Positions 15,040-22,444 of a DNA stretch of 48,303 nucleotides are shown here, one piece after another (the first letter of the stretch is position 1; each line of letters opens with the position of its first letter). Both the position numbers and the translations under genes were made by a program. Source of the DNA: a virus. The stretch is from positions 1-48,303 of the IMG/VR virus record IMGVR_UViG_3300039251_000013; one strand, given 5' to 3'. The notes under the pieces were generated by a model. The model worked only from the letters and a program-made list of their open reading frames with translations. It was not told where the DNA came from and searched no databases.

Positions 15040-15251
15040 CGCGATCTAATCGCAGCTACGCTCAGATGCTGTGAGAGCCGTTCGCTTCCTGCACGCATTG
15101 CAACCGGCGCACCAAGCCGTCGCGTCAGCGCTTGCGGACGTCTGTTCACACTCCTCCTCCCTCCGGCGGCTGGCCATGCCCGTGAGTGACCATGCGCTCA
15201 TGGCCAGTGCGCTTCCCTGTGACGGAGGTGCCCCATGCACCGAACCGAGCC
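15040..15251. other. gap between early and late blocks
   Basis: About 210 bases with no convincing gene. A TCTAAT (15045-15050) resembles a -10 box but has no matching -35. GGAGGTG near 15226 precedes a seven-codon frame at 15236 that overlaps the start of the next gene. A late promoter is expected here but cannot be pinned down. Confidence 0.35.
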
Positions 15252-15818
15252 ATGTTGAGGCGGCTTGCCACCGTCGTGGTCCTCGCTCTCTCGCTGGTCT
15301 CCGCACGGTCGCCGGGGTTGGCGCCAGATCCAACCCCGGCACCCGTTCCCTCTCCGACCGCGACGCCGATGGCTACTTCACTCTCGATCCCGACTACTTC
15401 TGCAATGGTTGCCAGTGCTACCACGCTGGCCCCCGTTGCTCTGATTACGTCGCCTATCCCAACTTCGCCCAGCCCCATCCCCCGCCCGCCGACTCGCAGC
15501 CTGATCGCTCCCGACCCGCCGCCGCCGACCGTGGCACAGGCGAAGGCGTGGGCCCGCGAGACGCTCGGGTCGGCCGAGTACGAGGCACTCGACCGGATCA
15601 TCTGGAACGAATCGCGCTGGGACCCGGCGGCAGTCAATCCGCGTGGCGGAGCGTGCGGTCTCGGGCAGTCCTGGCCCTGCAGCAAGCTCTCGAGTGTCGT
15701 TCCGGACTGGCCGACGCAGCCGGTCGAGCAACTCCAATGGTTCATCGCCTACGGCGAGCACCGCTACGGGAACTTGCGCAACGCCTGGACCTACTGGTGC
15801 GCCCACGGCCGCTGGTGA
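15252..15818 (+). CDS. secreted transglycosylase/lysozyme-like protein
   Basis: 188 aa from ATG 15252. A signal peptide (MLRRLATVVVLALSLVSA) is followed by a Pro/Ser/Thr-rich linker and a C-terminal catalytic-looking domain. IIWNESRWDP holds the candidate catalytic Glu, then PRGGACGLGQ, and RYGNLRNAWTYWCAHGRW, as in SLT-type transglycosylases and Rpf-like lysozymes. It should cleave peptidoglycan from outside the membrane. It heads the late block next to membrane proteins, which suggests lysis, though a virion-associated role is not excluded. Upstream starts exist in frame, but only this one gives a clean signal peptide. Confidence 0.75.
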   Translation: MLRRLATVVVLALSLVSARSPGLAPDPTPAPVPSPTATPMATSLSIPTTSAMVASATTLAPVALITSPIPTSPSPIPRPPTRSLIAPDPPPPTVAQAKAWARETLGSAEYEALDRIIWNESRWDPAAVNPRGGACGLGQSWPCSKLSSVVPDWPTQPVEQLQWFIAYGEHRYGNLRNAWTYWCAHGRW

Positions 15819-15822
15819 CGAC

Positions 15823-15915
15823 GTGATCGAACTGATCTTCATTCTGGTCGGACTTGCTGGCCTGGCTCTCATATACCTTGCCGTCTGGCGCGAGGGGAAC
15901 CGTGACGACGAATGA
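15823..15915 (+). CDS. 30-aa single-pass membrane peptide
   Basis: GTG 15823, four bases after the transglycosylase stop. MIELIFILVGLAGLALIYLA is one transmembrane helix, followed by a short charged tail. It is coupled to the next gene by an ATGA overlap. It may be a holin-type or spanin-type accessory; the size is too small to tell. Confidence 0.5.
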   Translation: MIELIFILVGLAGLALIYLAVWREGNRDDE

Positions 15916-16124
15916 GCAGCGACCAATGGGACCCCGATGAGCAGGTCCGTGTCCGCGTCCGCTTCCTCGACGGCTCCAAGCCATCGTGGAGTCCGGTCAT
16001 GACACGGCGCGACGCTGAACTTTGGCTCTCGTCCACGACTTGGCGGTTCTCCAAATTTCCGCCGATTGTGCCTGGTATCCGGCATCCCTGCTCGGCGGCA
16101 ATCGTGCCGTGGAGCGACTCATGA
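15912..16124 (+). CDS. small hypothetical protein in lysis region
   Basis: 70 aa, ATG 15912 overlapping the previous stop and itself overlapped by the next ATG. Soluble, Trp-containing and moderately charged. No recognised domain. Confidence 0.5.
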   Translation: MSSDQWDPDEQVRVRVRFLDGSKPSWSPVMTRRDAELWLSSTTWRFSKFPPIVPGIRHPCSAAIVPWSDS

Positions 16125-16483
16125 CGGCCCGGGCCACTCCGGGGGTCAGCGCCGATCGGCGCATCCCGGCGGCTTCTTCATTCGTCGAGGGCATCGCCGC
16201 CGTTCAGGGCGTGGTGACGCAACTGCGCGTCGACCTCAACGAACGCTTCGACAAGATCGACGGCAAGCTCGGCGGCGTTTGCGAGGACGTAGCGGAACTC
16301 AAGACAGCCCAGGCAGTCGACTCCGCCCGCGCAAACTGGGCCGCCAATGATCAGGCGGTCCGTGCAGACCAGGCCAACCGCCACGTTCTGTCATTTCGCT
16401 GGCGGGTCGGGATCGTGGTCGCCGCCGCTGGCGGTGCTGGCGGTGCCCTGCTCGCTCTCGTCAATCTCGTAGTGGGGCACTGA
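16121..16483 (+). CDS. coiled-coil tail-anchored membrane protein, holin-like candidate
   Basis: 120 aa, ATG 16121. A coiled-coil segment (LRVDLNERFDKIDGKLGGV and on) is followed by a C-terminal transmembrane helix (VGIVVAAAGGAGGALLALVN). This design is common next to phage endolysins and is often annotated as holin-like. The bases 16273-16314 within the coiled coil recur exactly in the methyltransferase gene. Confidence 0.6.
   Translation: MTARATPGVSADRRIPAASSFVEGIAAVQGVVTQLRVDLNERFDKIDGKLGGVCEDVAELKTAQAVDSARANWAANDQAVRADQANRHVLSFRWRVGIVVAAAGGAGGALLALVNLVVGH
16273..16314 (+). repeat. 42-bp direct repeat, copy 2
   Basis: Exact copy of 12587-12628. Here it encodes the natural heptad pattern of a coiled coil, so this is the more likely source copy. 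Confidence 0.9.
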
Positions 16484-16484
16484 C

Positions 16485-16715
16485 ATGGCCGACTGGCAGT
16501 TCATCCTCGTGGTTCTGGCCGCAGTCTCCGGTCTCTGGTGCGTTGCCGTCTACCTCGACGAACGCGAGAACCGGAAGGCACGGGAACGGATGGCCAAGGC
16601 ACTGAGGCCGCCCGCCGGCGGCTTCGGCGACCAGGAATATCGCCTCCGGGGCGATTACGGTGCCAACCTCGAAGTCAACACCTGCGAGCCCGATGAGAAG
16701 GAGCCTCTTCCATGA
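16485..16715 (+). CDS. small membrane protein with charged tail
   Basis: 76 aa. One N-terminal transmembrane helix (FILVVLAAVSGLWCVAVYL), then a charged cytoplasmic or periplasmic tail. The form is like an i-spanin or a holin partner. It is coupled by ATGA to the papain-like gene. Confidence 0.55.
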   Translation: MADWQFILVVLAAVSGLWCVAVYLDERENRKARERMAKALRPPAGGFGDQEYRLRGDYGANLEVNTCEPDEKEPLP

Positions 16716-17767
16716 CTGACATCCGACGCTCGCTCGGCGCTCTTCAGACTCCGCCCGAGATACTCGCTCGGGCTTGGCCTATCGAACTCGCCCTTGCGGC
16801 CGAGCCGGTCGCCGTGCCGACCTTCTTCCACAGCCCGCTTTGCGCGCACGGTACGCTCGACCAGGACGGTTTCGGCGCCTGCGTCGCATTCAGCGGCGAC
16901 TACGTTCAGAGCGATCAGGAGGCGGGCGACCTCGCGGTCATCGACCCGCTGCACGCCTACGCCATCATCAAGGGCCTACCCTGGCCGCTCACAAGCCCGT
17001 CGCAGGACGCGAACCCGGGGCTCTATCCTCAGCAACTCTGGAGCTTCGTCAAAGCGAACGGCTGGCCGACGAAAGACGGCAGCGCTCCGCGCAAGAATGC
17101 CTCCTATCTCCTGATCGGCAAGCCGGGCAGCAACGCGACGTTCCTCGGCGCCTACCAGCAGACGCTGCTGCAGCCCGGCCCGTGCCAGTTCACGGCCGCC
17201 TGGCCGAACAACTGGTGGAACACCGACGCGCTGGGCTACATGCCGAGCCCCGGGCCGACCGATGGCGGCCATGCCTTCGAGGGCTGCGGCTGGGTCCCGT
17301 GCTCGACGTGCCGCTGCGGCTTGAACACCATCCATCACCAGACATGGGGCGCGTTCGGCCACGACCCCGCCTACCAGGACCACTTCCGGGTCCACGGAGA
17401 CTGGTGGGACAGCCTCGGATGGGAAGCGTGGAAGGCGGTCGACCTGATCAACCCGACCCCCGTCGCGGTCCTCACCAGGACGGCCTTCGCCTCGCCGCGC
17501 CAGTTTGTCGTCCCGAAGGGCACGACTCTGGTCGGCTTCGACCCGAACTATCCCAACGGCCGGTTCGGCCGCCTGACGTCCTGGCCGTTCACGTCGAGCG
17601 CCCATGCCGATGCCGTCGTCTACGTCAACTGGCCCGGTTTCCCTGGCACCTCGGCCCCGTTCCCCCGCGGCGGCCCGTACCTCGAAGTGGTCGACGGCGT
17701 CTACGGCAAGACGGTCGCCCATCCGAATGGCCTGCTCGTCAATCAGGGGCAGGTCCGACTGATCTAG
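16712..17767 (+). CDS. papain-like cysteine hydrolase, possible endolysin
   Basis: 351 aa. DQDGFGACVAF supplies a Gln51 and Cys57 as in papain (Q...GxC), GGHAFEGCGW supplies His187, and NTIHHQTWGAFG stands where papains have NSWG. The order and spacing fit the C1 fold, but the third residue is altered. The C-terminal 120 residues look like a beta-rich binding domain. It lies among small membrane proteins in the lysis region, so peptidoglycan peptide cleavage is the best guess. A structural protease role is possible. Confidence 0.65.
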   Translation: MTDIRRSLGALQTPPEILARAWPIELALAAEPVAVPTFFHSPLCAHGTLDQDGFGACVAFSGDYVQSDQEAGDLAVIDPLHAYAIIKGLPWPLTSPSQDANPGLYPQQLWSFVKANGWPTKDGSAPRKNASYLLIGKPGSNATFLGAYQQTLLQPGPCQFTAAWPNNWWNTDALGYMPSPGPTDGGHAFEGCGWVPCSTCRCGLNTIHHQTWGAFGHDPAYQDHFRVHGDWWDSLGWEAWKAVDLINPTPVAVLTRTAFASPRQFVVPKGTTLVGFDPNYPNGRFGRLTSWPFTSSAHADAVVYVNWPGFPGTSAPFPRGGPYLEVVDGVYGKTVAHPNGLLVNQGQVRLI

Positions 17768-17782
17768 AAAGGAAGGTTGCCC

Positions 17783-17980
17783 GTGCTCTTCGGCAGACCA
17801 ATCGCTCTCTGGGACCACCTGGTCCTAGTCGTCGCCGCAGCTATCGTCGCGGGCGCGGCATGGATGGGAGACAGCATCCCCGCCGCCGTCGTGTCGGCGG
17901 TTGTCGCCGTCGTCCTCGCCGCGCTCGGCATGCTCGCCAACCAGGCAGTGACGGGCACGATGCTCGGCCGCCGGCCGTAG
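17783..17980 (+). CDS. two-helix membrane protein, holin candidate
   Basis: 65 aa. GTG 17783 follows GGAAGG by six bases. Two transmembrane helices (LVLVVAAAIVAGAAWMG and AAVVSAVVAVVLAALGMLA) joined by a short turn, with a basic C-terminus, is the class II holin layout. It directly follows the papain-like hydrolase. The best holin candidate of the region. Confidence 0.6.
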   Translation: MLFGRPIALWDHLVLVVAAAIVAGAAWMGDSIPAAVVSAVVAVVLAALGMLANQAVTGTMLGRRP

Positions 17981-18048
17981 CCATGCCGCGCTGGTTCCAT
18001 CGTCTACGTGATCCCCTCAGAGAAGTCCTGAAAGGACGGGAAAGAGTC

Positions 18049-18252
18049 ATGGCCGATCTCACCAAACTACAGGCGGACCTCGCCCAACTCGGCACCGACG
18101 TCGGCACGCTCAACACGGCCGTAGGCGTTCTTGTGGCCGGGGCGACCACGCAGGCTCAGGTCGATGCCCTGGACACCACCGTGACCACCATCGACGCAGC
18201 CGTGAACGCGATCACCGCGGCAGCGACACCAGTCGCACCGCCTGCCGTCTAA
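18049..18252 (+). CDS. small coiled-coil protein
   Basis: 67 aa from ATG 18049; an in-frame ATG at 17983 would add 22 basic residues. ADLTKLQADLAQLGTDVGTL continues as heptads to an Ala/Pro-rich end. Similar short trimeric coiled coils occur near phage lysis genes. No function known. Confidence 0.55.
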   Translation: MADLTKLQADLAQLGTDVGTLNTAVGVLVAGATTQAQVDALDTTVTTIDAAVNAITAAATPVAPPAV

Positions 18253-18273
18253 CCCTTGAGCGACCTGGGCGGC

Positions 18274-18354
18274 CAGCGGCCGAGCCCCGATGGGGCCGCT
18301 GGACCGGAGCCGAATCGGGCGGCTAAGCGGAGGCAGCCGGGAGACGTCCCGGCT
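18274..18354 (+). terminator. two hairpins between lysis and packaging genes
   Basis: CAGCGGCC pairs with GGCCGCTG (18274-18301), and AGCCGGGA-GACG-TCCCGGCT (18335-18354) is a perfect 8-bp hairpin with a tetraloop. They fill the 130-base gap before the HNH gene. There is no T tract, so they may be terminators of the GC-rich type, processing sites or part of a packaging (cos/pac) locus. Confidence 0.4.
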
Positions 18355-18383
18355 CTCCGCGTGTCTGACGTGGGGCGACTCTG

Positions 18384-18716
18384 ATGCCCTACGCCCCGAT
18401 GCCTGCATGTCTCGAGCCCCGCTGCCCCAACCGTGCCGTGCCGGGCGGCCGCGGCCGCTGCGCTGACCATCGCCAGAGCACGACCGAGCGCGGCTACGGG
18501 ACGGCACACCAGCGCGAGCGCCGCGCCGCTCTTCCGGGCGCACGGTGCGAGGCATGCGGCTGCACCGACCCCTCCTGTCTCCAGCGTGATCACCGAGTTC
18601 CGGTCGGGCTCGGCGGTCCAGAGATCGCCTCGAACAAGCGCTGGCTCTGTCGGTCCGCCAGGCACCGCTGCCACGATCAGGTCGGCCTGCGGCGCGACTC
18701 CAAGGCCGTGGCATGA
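18384..18716 (+). CDS. HNH endonuclease next to terminase
   Basis: 110 aa. An N-terminal Cys/His site (CLEPRCPN...CADH) precedes the HNH core: CEACGC, QRDHRVPVGLGG with the catalytic His, a following Asn and CRSARHRCHD. In HK97-like phages an HNH protein beside the terminase is needed for DNA cleavage during packaging. The gene stands two genes before TerS, fitting that role. Confidence 0.85.
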   Translation: MPYAPMPACLEPRCPNRAVPGGRGRCADHRQSTTERGYGTAHQRERRAALPGARCEACGCTDPSCLQRDHRVPVGLGGPEIASNKRWLCRSARHRCHDQVGLRRDSKAVA

Positions 18717-19309
18717 CCGCCAGGTCCGCTCCCGCCCCCTGGCAGAACCGAATCGTGGGCACGGGCGAGGAAGCACCCGGCGACCTGATCGCCAACCCCG
18801 CCAACTGGCGCACGCATCCGACCGGGCAGCGCGCCGCCCTCCGAGGATCACTCACCGAGGTCGGCTGGGTCCAGCAGGTGATGGTCAACCGCCGGAGCGG
18901 GCACGTGGTCGATGGCCATGCCCGCGTCGAGGAGGCGCTGGCCCGCGGCGAGGCGACGGTCCCGGTGCTCTATGTCGACCTCGATCCAGAGGAGGAGGCG
19001 CTCGTCCTGGCGACTCTCGACCCGATCGGGGCGATGGCCACTCGGGACGATGCGAAACTCGCCGAACTTCTGGCCGGGATCTCGATCGACAACGAGGGCC
19101 TAGCGGCGCTGCTCGGTGACCTGCTTCCGCGGGGCCCGAAAGCCGGCCTCACGGACGCCGACGAGGTCCCCGAAGTCAAAGCGACGTCCATCAAACGCGG
19201 CGACTTGTTCGCGCTCGGAGACCACCGGTTGCTCTGCGGCGATGCGGTGAACCCCGGGGACGTCGCGCGGCTGCTGGGGGGGGGGCACTCCAATGTTGCT
19301 CGCGACTGA
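18713..19309 (+). CDS. ParB-like half of a split ParB-DNA methyltransferase
   Basis: 198 aa, ATG 18713 overlapping the HNH stop. A ParB/Srx nuclease-like domain is seen (LIANPANWRTHP, VVDGHARVEEA, VDLDPEEEALVLATLD), then the linker typical of phage ParB-methylase fusions (RGDLFALGDHRLLCGDA). The frame leaves this path at ten G's (19276-19285) and stops after HSNVARD. Nine G's would read on into the methylase motif DPPYGV. The gene is therefore interrupted by one extra base, by a sequencing error, or controlled by slippage. Confidence 0.8.
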   Translation: MTARSAPAPWQNRIVGTGEEAPGDLIANPANWRTHPTGQRAALRGSLTEVGWVQQVMVNRRSGHVVDGHARVEEALARGEATVPVLYVDLDPEEEALVLATLDPIGAMATRDDAKLAELLAGISIDNEGLAALLGDLLPRGPKAGLTDADEVPEVKATSIKRGDLFALGDHRLLCGDAVNPGDVARLLGGGHSNVARD

Positions 19310-20030
19310 CCCGCCATACGGCGTGGCGCTCGACCCGACTTGGCGCGACGGCGTATACAACGGCATGGGTCCCGCCGAGCGGCCGTACATGCGGATCGAT
19401 GGCCCGACCGACGCCGATGACGTCATTCAAGGGCCCACGCGGCGCCACGGGCGAACGGAGGGCCATCGCAACACCACACTCAGCGGCGACACACGCGTGG
19501 ACTGGTCGGAGGCTTTCGCTCTGGTCCCGAGCCTCCAGGTCGGCTACGTCTGGCACGCCGGCGTCCATGCCGCGGAGGTAGCCGTCGGCCTGGAGCGGAT
19601 CGGCTTCGAGATCGTCGCCCAGATCATCTGGGACAAGGGATTGTTCGCCATGGGGCGGTCTTGGTATCACTGGGGCCACGAGCCCTGCTGGGCCGTGCGG
19701 CGTCCTGGCATCCCCAACCTCTTCGTCGGGTCCGACCACACCCAGAGCACGATCTGGCGGGCGCCGAGCCCGAAGATGATCATGAGCGGCTCCAAAGAGG
19801 AGAAGTATGACCACCCGGCCCAAAAGCCCGTCGTGCTCTTCGAGACCCCCATCGCCAACCACGCCGGCGACGTCTACGATCCCTTCATCGGCTCGGGCAC
19901 GACGATCATCGCCGCCGAGCGGCTGGGCCGCCGTTGCTTCGCTCTGGAACTGGAGCCTCGCTACGCCCAGGTAACTATCGACCGCTGGCAGAACTTCACA
20001 GGGCGGAAGGCCGAGCACCTCGATGGGTAG
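19293..20030 (+). CDS. DNA modification methylase half of the split ParB-methyltransferase
   Basis: 245 aa when read from ATG 19293. The catalytic motif DPPY is at residues 6-9, so the protein begins immediately at its active site. PFIGSGTTIIAAERLGRRCFAL near residue 205 is the SAM-binding FxGxG motif. The order, catalytic motif first and SAM motif last, is that of beta-class N4-cytosine/N6-adenine methylases. Without the upstream ParB part it could start on its own at 19293 but has no ribosome site. It lies before TerS, as such methylases often do. Confidence 0.82.
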   Translation: MLLATDPPYGVALDPTWRDGVYNGMGPAERPYMRIDGPTDADDVIQGPTRRHGRTEGHRNTTLSGDTRVDWSEAFALVPSLQVGYVWHAGVHAAEVAVGLERIGFEIVAQIIWDKGLFAMGRSWYHWGHEPCWAVRRPGIPNLFVGSDHTQSTIWRAPSPKMIMSGSKEEKYDHPAQKPVVLFETPIANHAGDVYDPFIGSGTTIIAAERLGRRCFALELEPRYAQVTIDRWQNFTGRKAEHLDG

Positions 20031-20493
20031 CCGCGGGCCGACCAAGATGCCGACGGGCCTCAAGCTCCTCCACGGCGAGAAGCGCGAGTGGCGTCTGAAC
20101 CGCGCGGCACCGAAGCCACGGTCCAACCGCCCCGTCATGCCGGCAGACATGAGCGAGGACGGGAAGCGCGTCTGGCGCCGGGTCATGCGGGACTTCGGCC
20201 AGACCGGGATACTCACGCGCGTCGACCTCGGCCTGTTCCGGGCTTACTGCGAGACCGAGGCGCGGCACGTCGGGGAATCGATCGCGCTCGCAAAGAGCGG
20301 CCCGCTCATCCACGGTGCCCGTAAGGGCGACCTGGTCAAGAACCCTCTCCATCAACTCGTCCGTGAGGACGCCCGCTTGATGCGCGACTTGGCCCGCGAA
20401 CTCGGCCTCTCGCCATCGGCGCGCGAAGGCCTGACGACGCCAGCGACGGGCTCCGGCGATGCGACCCAGGACTGGCTGGACGATCACGGATGA
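20023..20493 (+). CDS. terS: terminase small subunit (P27 family)
   Basis: 156 aa. RGPTKMPTGLKLLHGEK at the N-terminus is the family signature, followed by MSEDGKRVWRRVM, a hallmark helix, and a central FRAYCETEARH. The product binds the packaging start site and recruits the large subunit, encoded next with a four-base overlap. Confidence 0.92.
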   Translation: MGSRGPTKMPTGLKLLHGEKREWRLNRAAPKPRSNRPVMPADMSEDGKRVWRRVMRDFGQTGILTRVDLGLFRAYCETEARHVGESIALAKSGPLIHGARKGDLVKNPLHQLVREDARLMRDLARELGLSPSAREGLTTPATGSGDATQDWLDDHG

Positions 20494-22238
20494 CGATCTC
20501 GACCCTCGCCCCGCGCGCCCGCCACAAGATGGTCCCGCCGCCCCCGGCAGATCCGGTCACTCAGTACGCCCTCGATGTGGTTGCTGGCCGGATCGTCGCC
20601 TGCCGTTACGTTCGCAAGGCCTGCGAGCGCCATCTGTCCGACCTAGCGACTGGCACCGAGCGTGGTCTGTGGTTCGACGTGAGACAGGCCCAGCACTCGA
20701 TCGACTTCTACCATCTGCTCCACCACTACAAGGGCCGGGACGACCTGATCGTGCTGGAGGGTTGGGAGAAGTTCGTCATCGGCTCGGCCTTCGGCTGGAT
20801 GCGGGCCGACGGTTCCCGGCGCTTCCGCAGCGTCTACCTCGAGGTCGGGTCGGGGAACGGGAAGTCGACGATCGCTGGCGGCGCTGGCCTGCGCCTAGCT
20901 TTCTTCGACGGCGAACCTGGTGGCGAGGTGTACTCGGCTGCCACCAAGCATCAGCAGGCAAAGATCCCCTGGACCGCCGCGATGCAGATGGTCGCCAAGA
21001 GCGCGAGCCTCCGAAAGCGGATCCAGATCAATGCCGACAGCCTCTCGCAGATCAGTTCGGCGAGCTTCTTCCAGCCGCTGGGGCGGGACTCCGACTCCGA
21101 CCAGGGCATCCGCCCGAACGGCGCGATCATCGACGAGCTTCACGTCCACGACAGCCGCGACCTCCTCGACAACATCGAGAAGGCGGGCTCGACCCGGCGC
21201 CAGCCGATGGTCTGGAAGATCACGACCGCTGGCGTCAAGCGCGAGGGCGTCTGGTGGGAGGAGCGGTCCGACGCGATCGCCGTCCTCGAGGGCCGCGCCA
21301 CCGACGACTCGATGTTCGCCATCGTCTACACGCTCGATGAGGGCGACGACCCGTTCGACGAGTCGGTCTGGCTCAAGGCCAACCCGAACCTCGGCGTTTC
21401 GGTGGGGCTCGACTTCCTGCGCGAGCGCGCTGCCAAGGCGAAGCGATCACCCGGCGCGATGGCCGCCTACCTGCGCTTCCACATGAATGTCCCGACGCAG
21501 CAGTCGACGAGGGCGATCGATCTCACGGCATGGGACGCTTGCGACGGCCGGATCGTGGACGAGGCCACGGGCGAACTCGAGACCTACGAGGAGTGGGCGG
21601 CGCGGCGGATCCCGAAGGGCGCGGTCGGCTTCGGCGGGCTCGACCTGGCCTCGGTCCGCGACCTGACTGCGGACGTCGACGTCTTCCGCCTCGAGGATGG
21701 CAAGGTCGCGGCCATCTGCGCCTTCTGGTGCCCAGAGGACGGTGCCCACGAGCGCAGCCGCAACGATGGCGTGCCATACGAGGACTGGATTCGCGACGGC
21801 TTCCTGGTCGCGACGCCCGGCAACGTGACCGACTATGACTTCGTCATCGAGTACCAGAAGGCGATGGCCGGGGAGCGCGAGATCCGAGAGACCGGCTTCG
21901 ACCGATGGAACGCCACGCAACTGGTGACCGACCTGACGAAGGACGGCGCGACGTGCGTCCCGATCGCGCAGACCCACGCAGGCCTCGCCCCCGGCTGGCG
22001 GGAACTCGAACGGCTGGTCCTCGAGGGCAAGTTCGAGCACGGCGGCAACCCGATCCTGCGCTGGATGGCGGGTAACGTCGAGGTCGAGACCGACGCGGCC
22101 GGCAATCAGAAGCCGTCGAAGGCCCGATCCTCCGAGCGCATCGACGGCATCGTCGCCCTGAACATGGCCGTTTCCCGCCTGATCGTCTATGCCGCTGAAG
22201 AGGTGGTCGAGCCGTTCGTGATCGGGAGCTGGCGATGA
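20490..22238 (+). CDS. terL: terminase large subunit
   Basis: 582 aa. The ATPase part has GSGNGKS at 120-126 as Walker A and IIDEL with D215-E216 as Walker B. The nuclease part begins at GGLD385LASVRD, whose Asp is the first metal ligand. The length and motifs match TerL of HK97-like siphoviruses. It moves DNA into the prohead and cuts it. Confidence 0.95.
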   Translation: MTISTLAPRARHKMVPPPPADPVTQYALDVVAGRIVACRYVRKACERHLSDLATGTERGLWFDVRQAQHSIDFYHLLHHYKGRDDLIVLEGWEKFVIGSAFGWMRADGSRRFRSVYLEVGSGNGKSTIAGGAGLRLAFFDGEPGGEVYSAATKHQQAKIPWTAAMQMVAKSASLRKRIQINADSLSQISSASFFQPLGRDSDSDQGIRPNGAIIDELHVHDSRDLLDNIEKAGSTRRQPMVWKITTAGVKREGVWWEERSDAIAVLEGRATDDSMFAIVYTLDEGDDPFDESVWLKANPNLGVSVGLDFLRERAAKAKRSPGAMAAYLRFHMNVPTQQSTRAIDLTAWDACDGRIVDEATGELETYEEWAARRIPKGAVGFGGLDLASVRDLTADVDVFRLEDGKVAAICAFWCPEDGAHERSRNDGVPYEDWIRDGFLVATPGNVTDYDFVIEYQKAMAGEREIRETGFDRWNATQLVTDLTKDGATCVPIAQTHAGLAPGWRELERLVLEGKFEHGGNPILRWMAGNVEVETDAAGNQKPSKARSSERIDGIVALNMAVSRLIVYAAEEVVEPFVIGSWR

Positions 22239-22441
22239 TCCAGCGTCGACGCACTCTGCTAGCGCTCGCGCTGACCATCGCCAGCGGCCTGCTCGTGGTC
22301 GTCGGCGTTGCCCTGGTGTACCTGCCCTGGGGCCTGATCTGCGCCGGCCTCCTGCTGTTCGGGGCCCTGCTCCTGGACTTCGACGCGCTGCTCGCGTCAG
22401 GGCCAGGACACCTCGCTCCGAACCCAAGTCGGAAGAAGTAG
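22235..22441 (+). CDS. small two-helix membrane protein
   Basis: 68 aa. Two hydrophobic helices (LALALTIASGLLVVVGVALVY and LICAGLLLFGALLL) between basic ends. It sits between TerL and portal, an unusual place for a membrane protein. Small ones are seen there in some actinophages. Function unknown. Confidence 0.6.
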   Translation: MIQRRRTLLALALTIASGLLVVVGVALVYLPWGLICAGLLLFGALLLDFDALLASGPGHLAPNPSRKK

Positions 22442-22444
22442 CCC

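Noticed and set aside
16774-17982. long frame overlapping the papain-like gene
   Set aside because: Arg/Pro-rich shadow. Only its last part, from 18049, is kept as the small coiled-coil gene.
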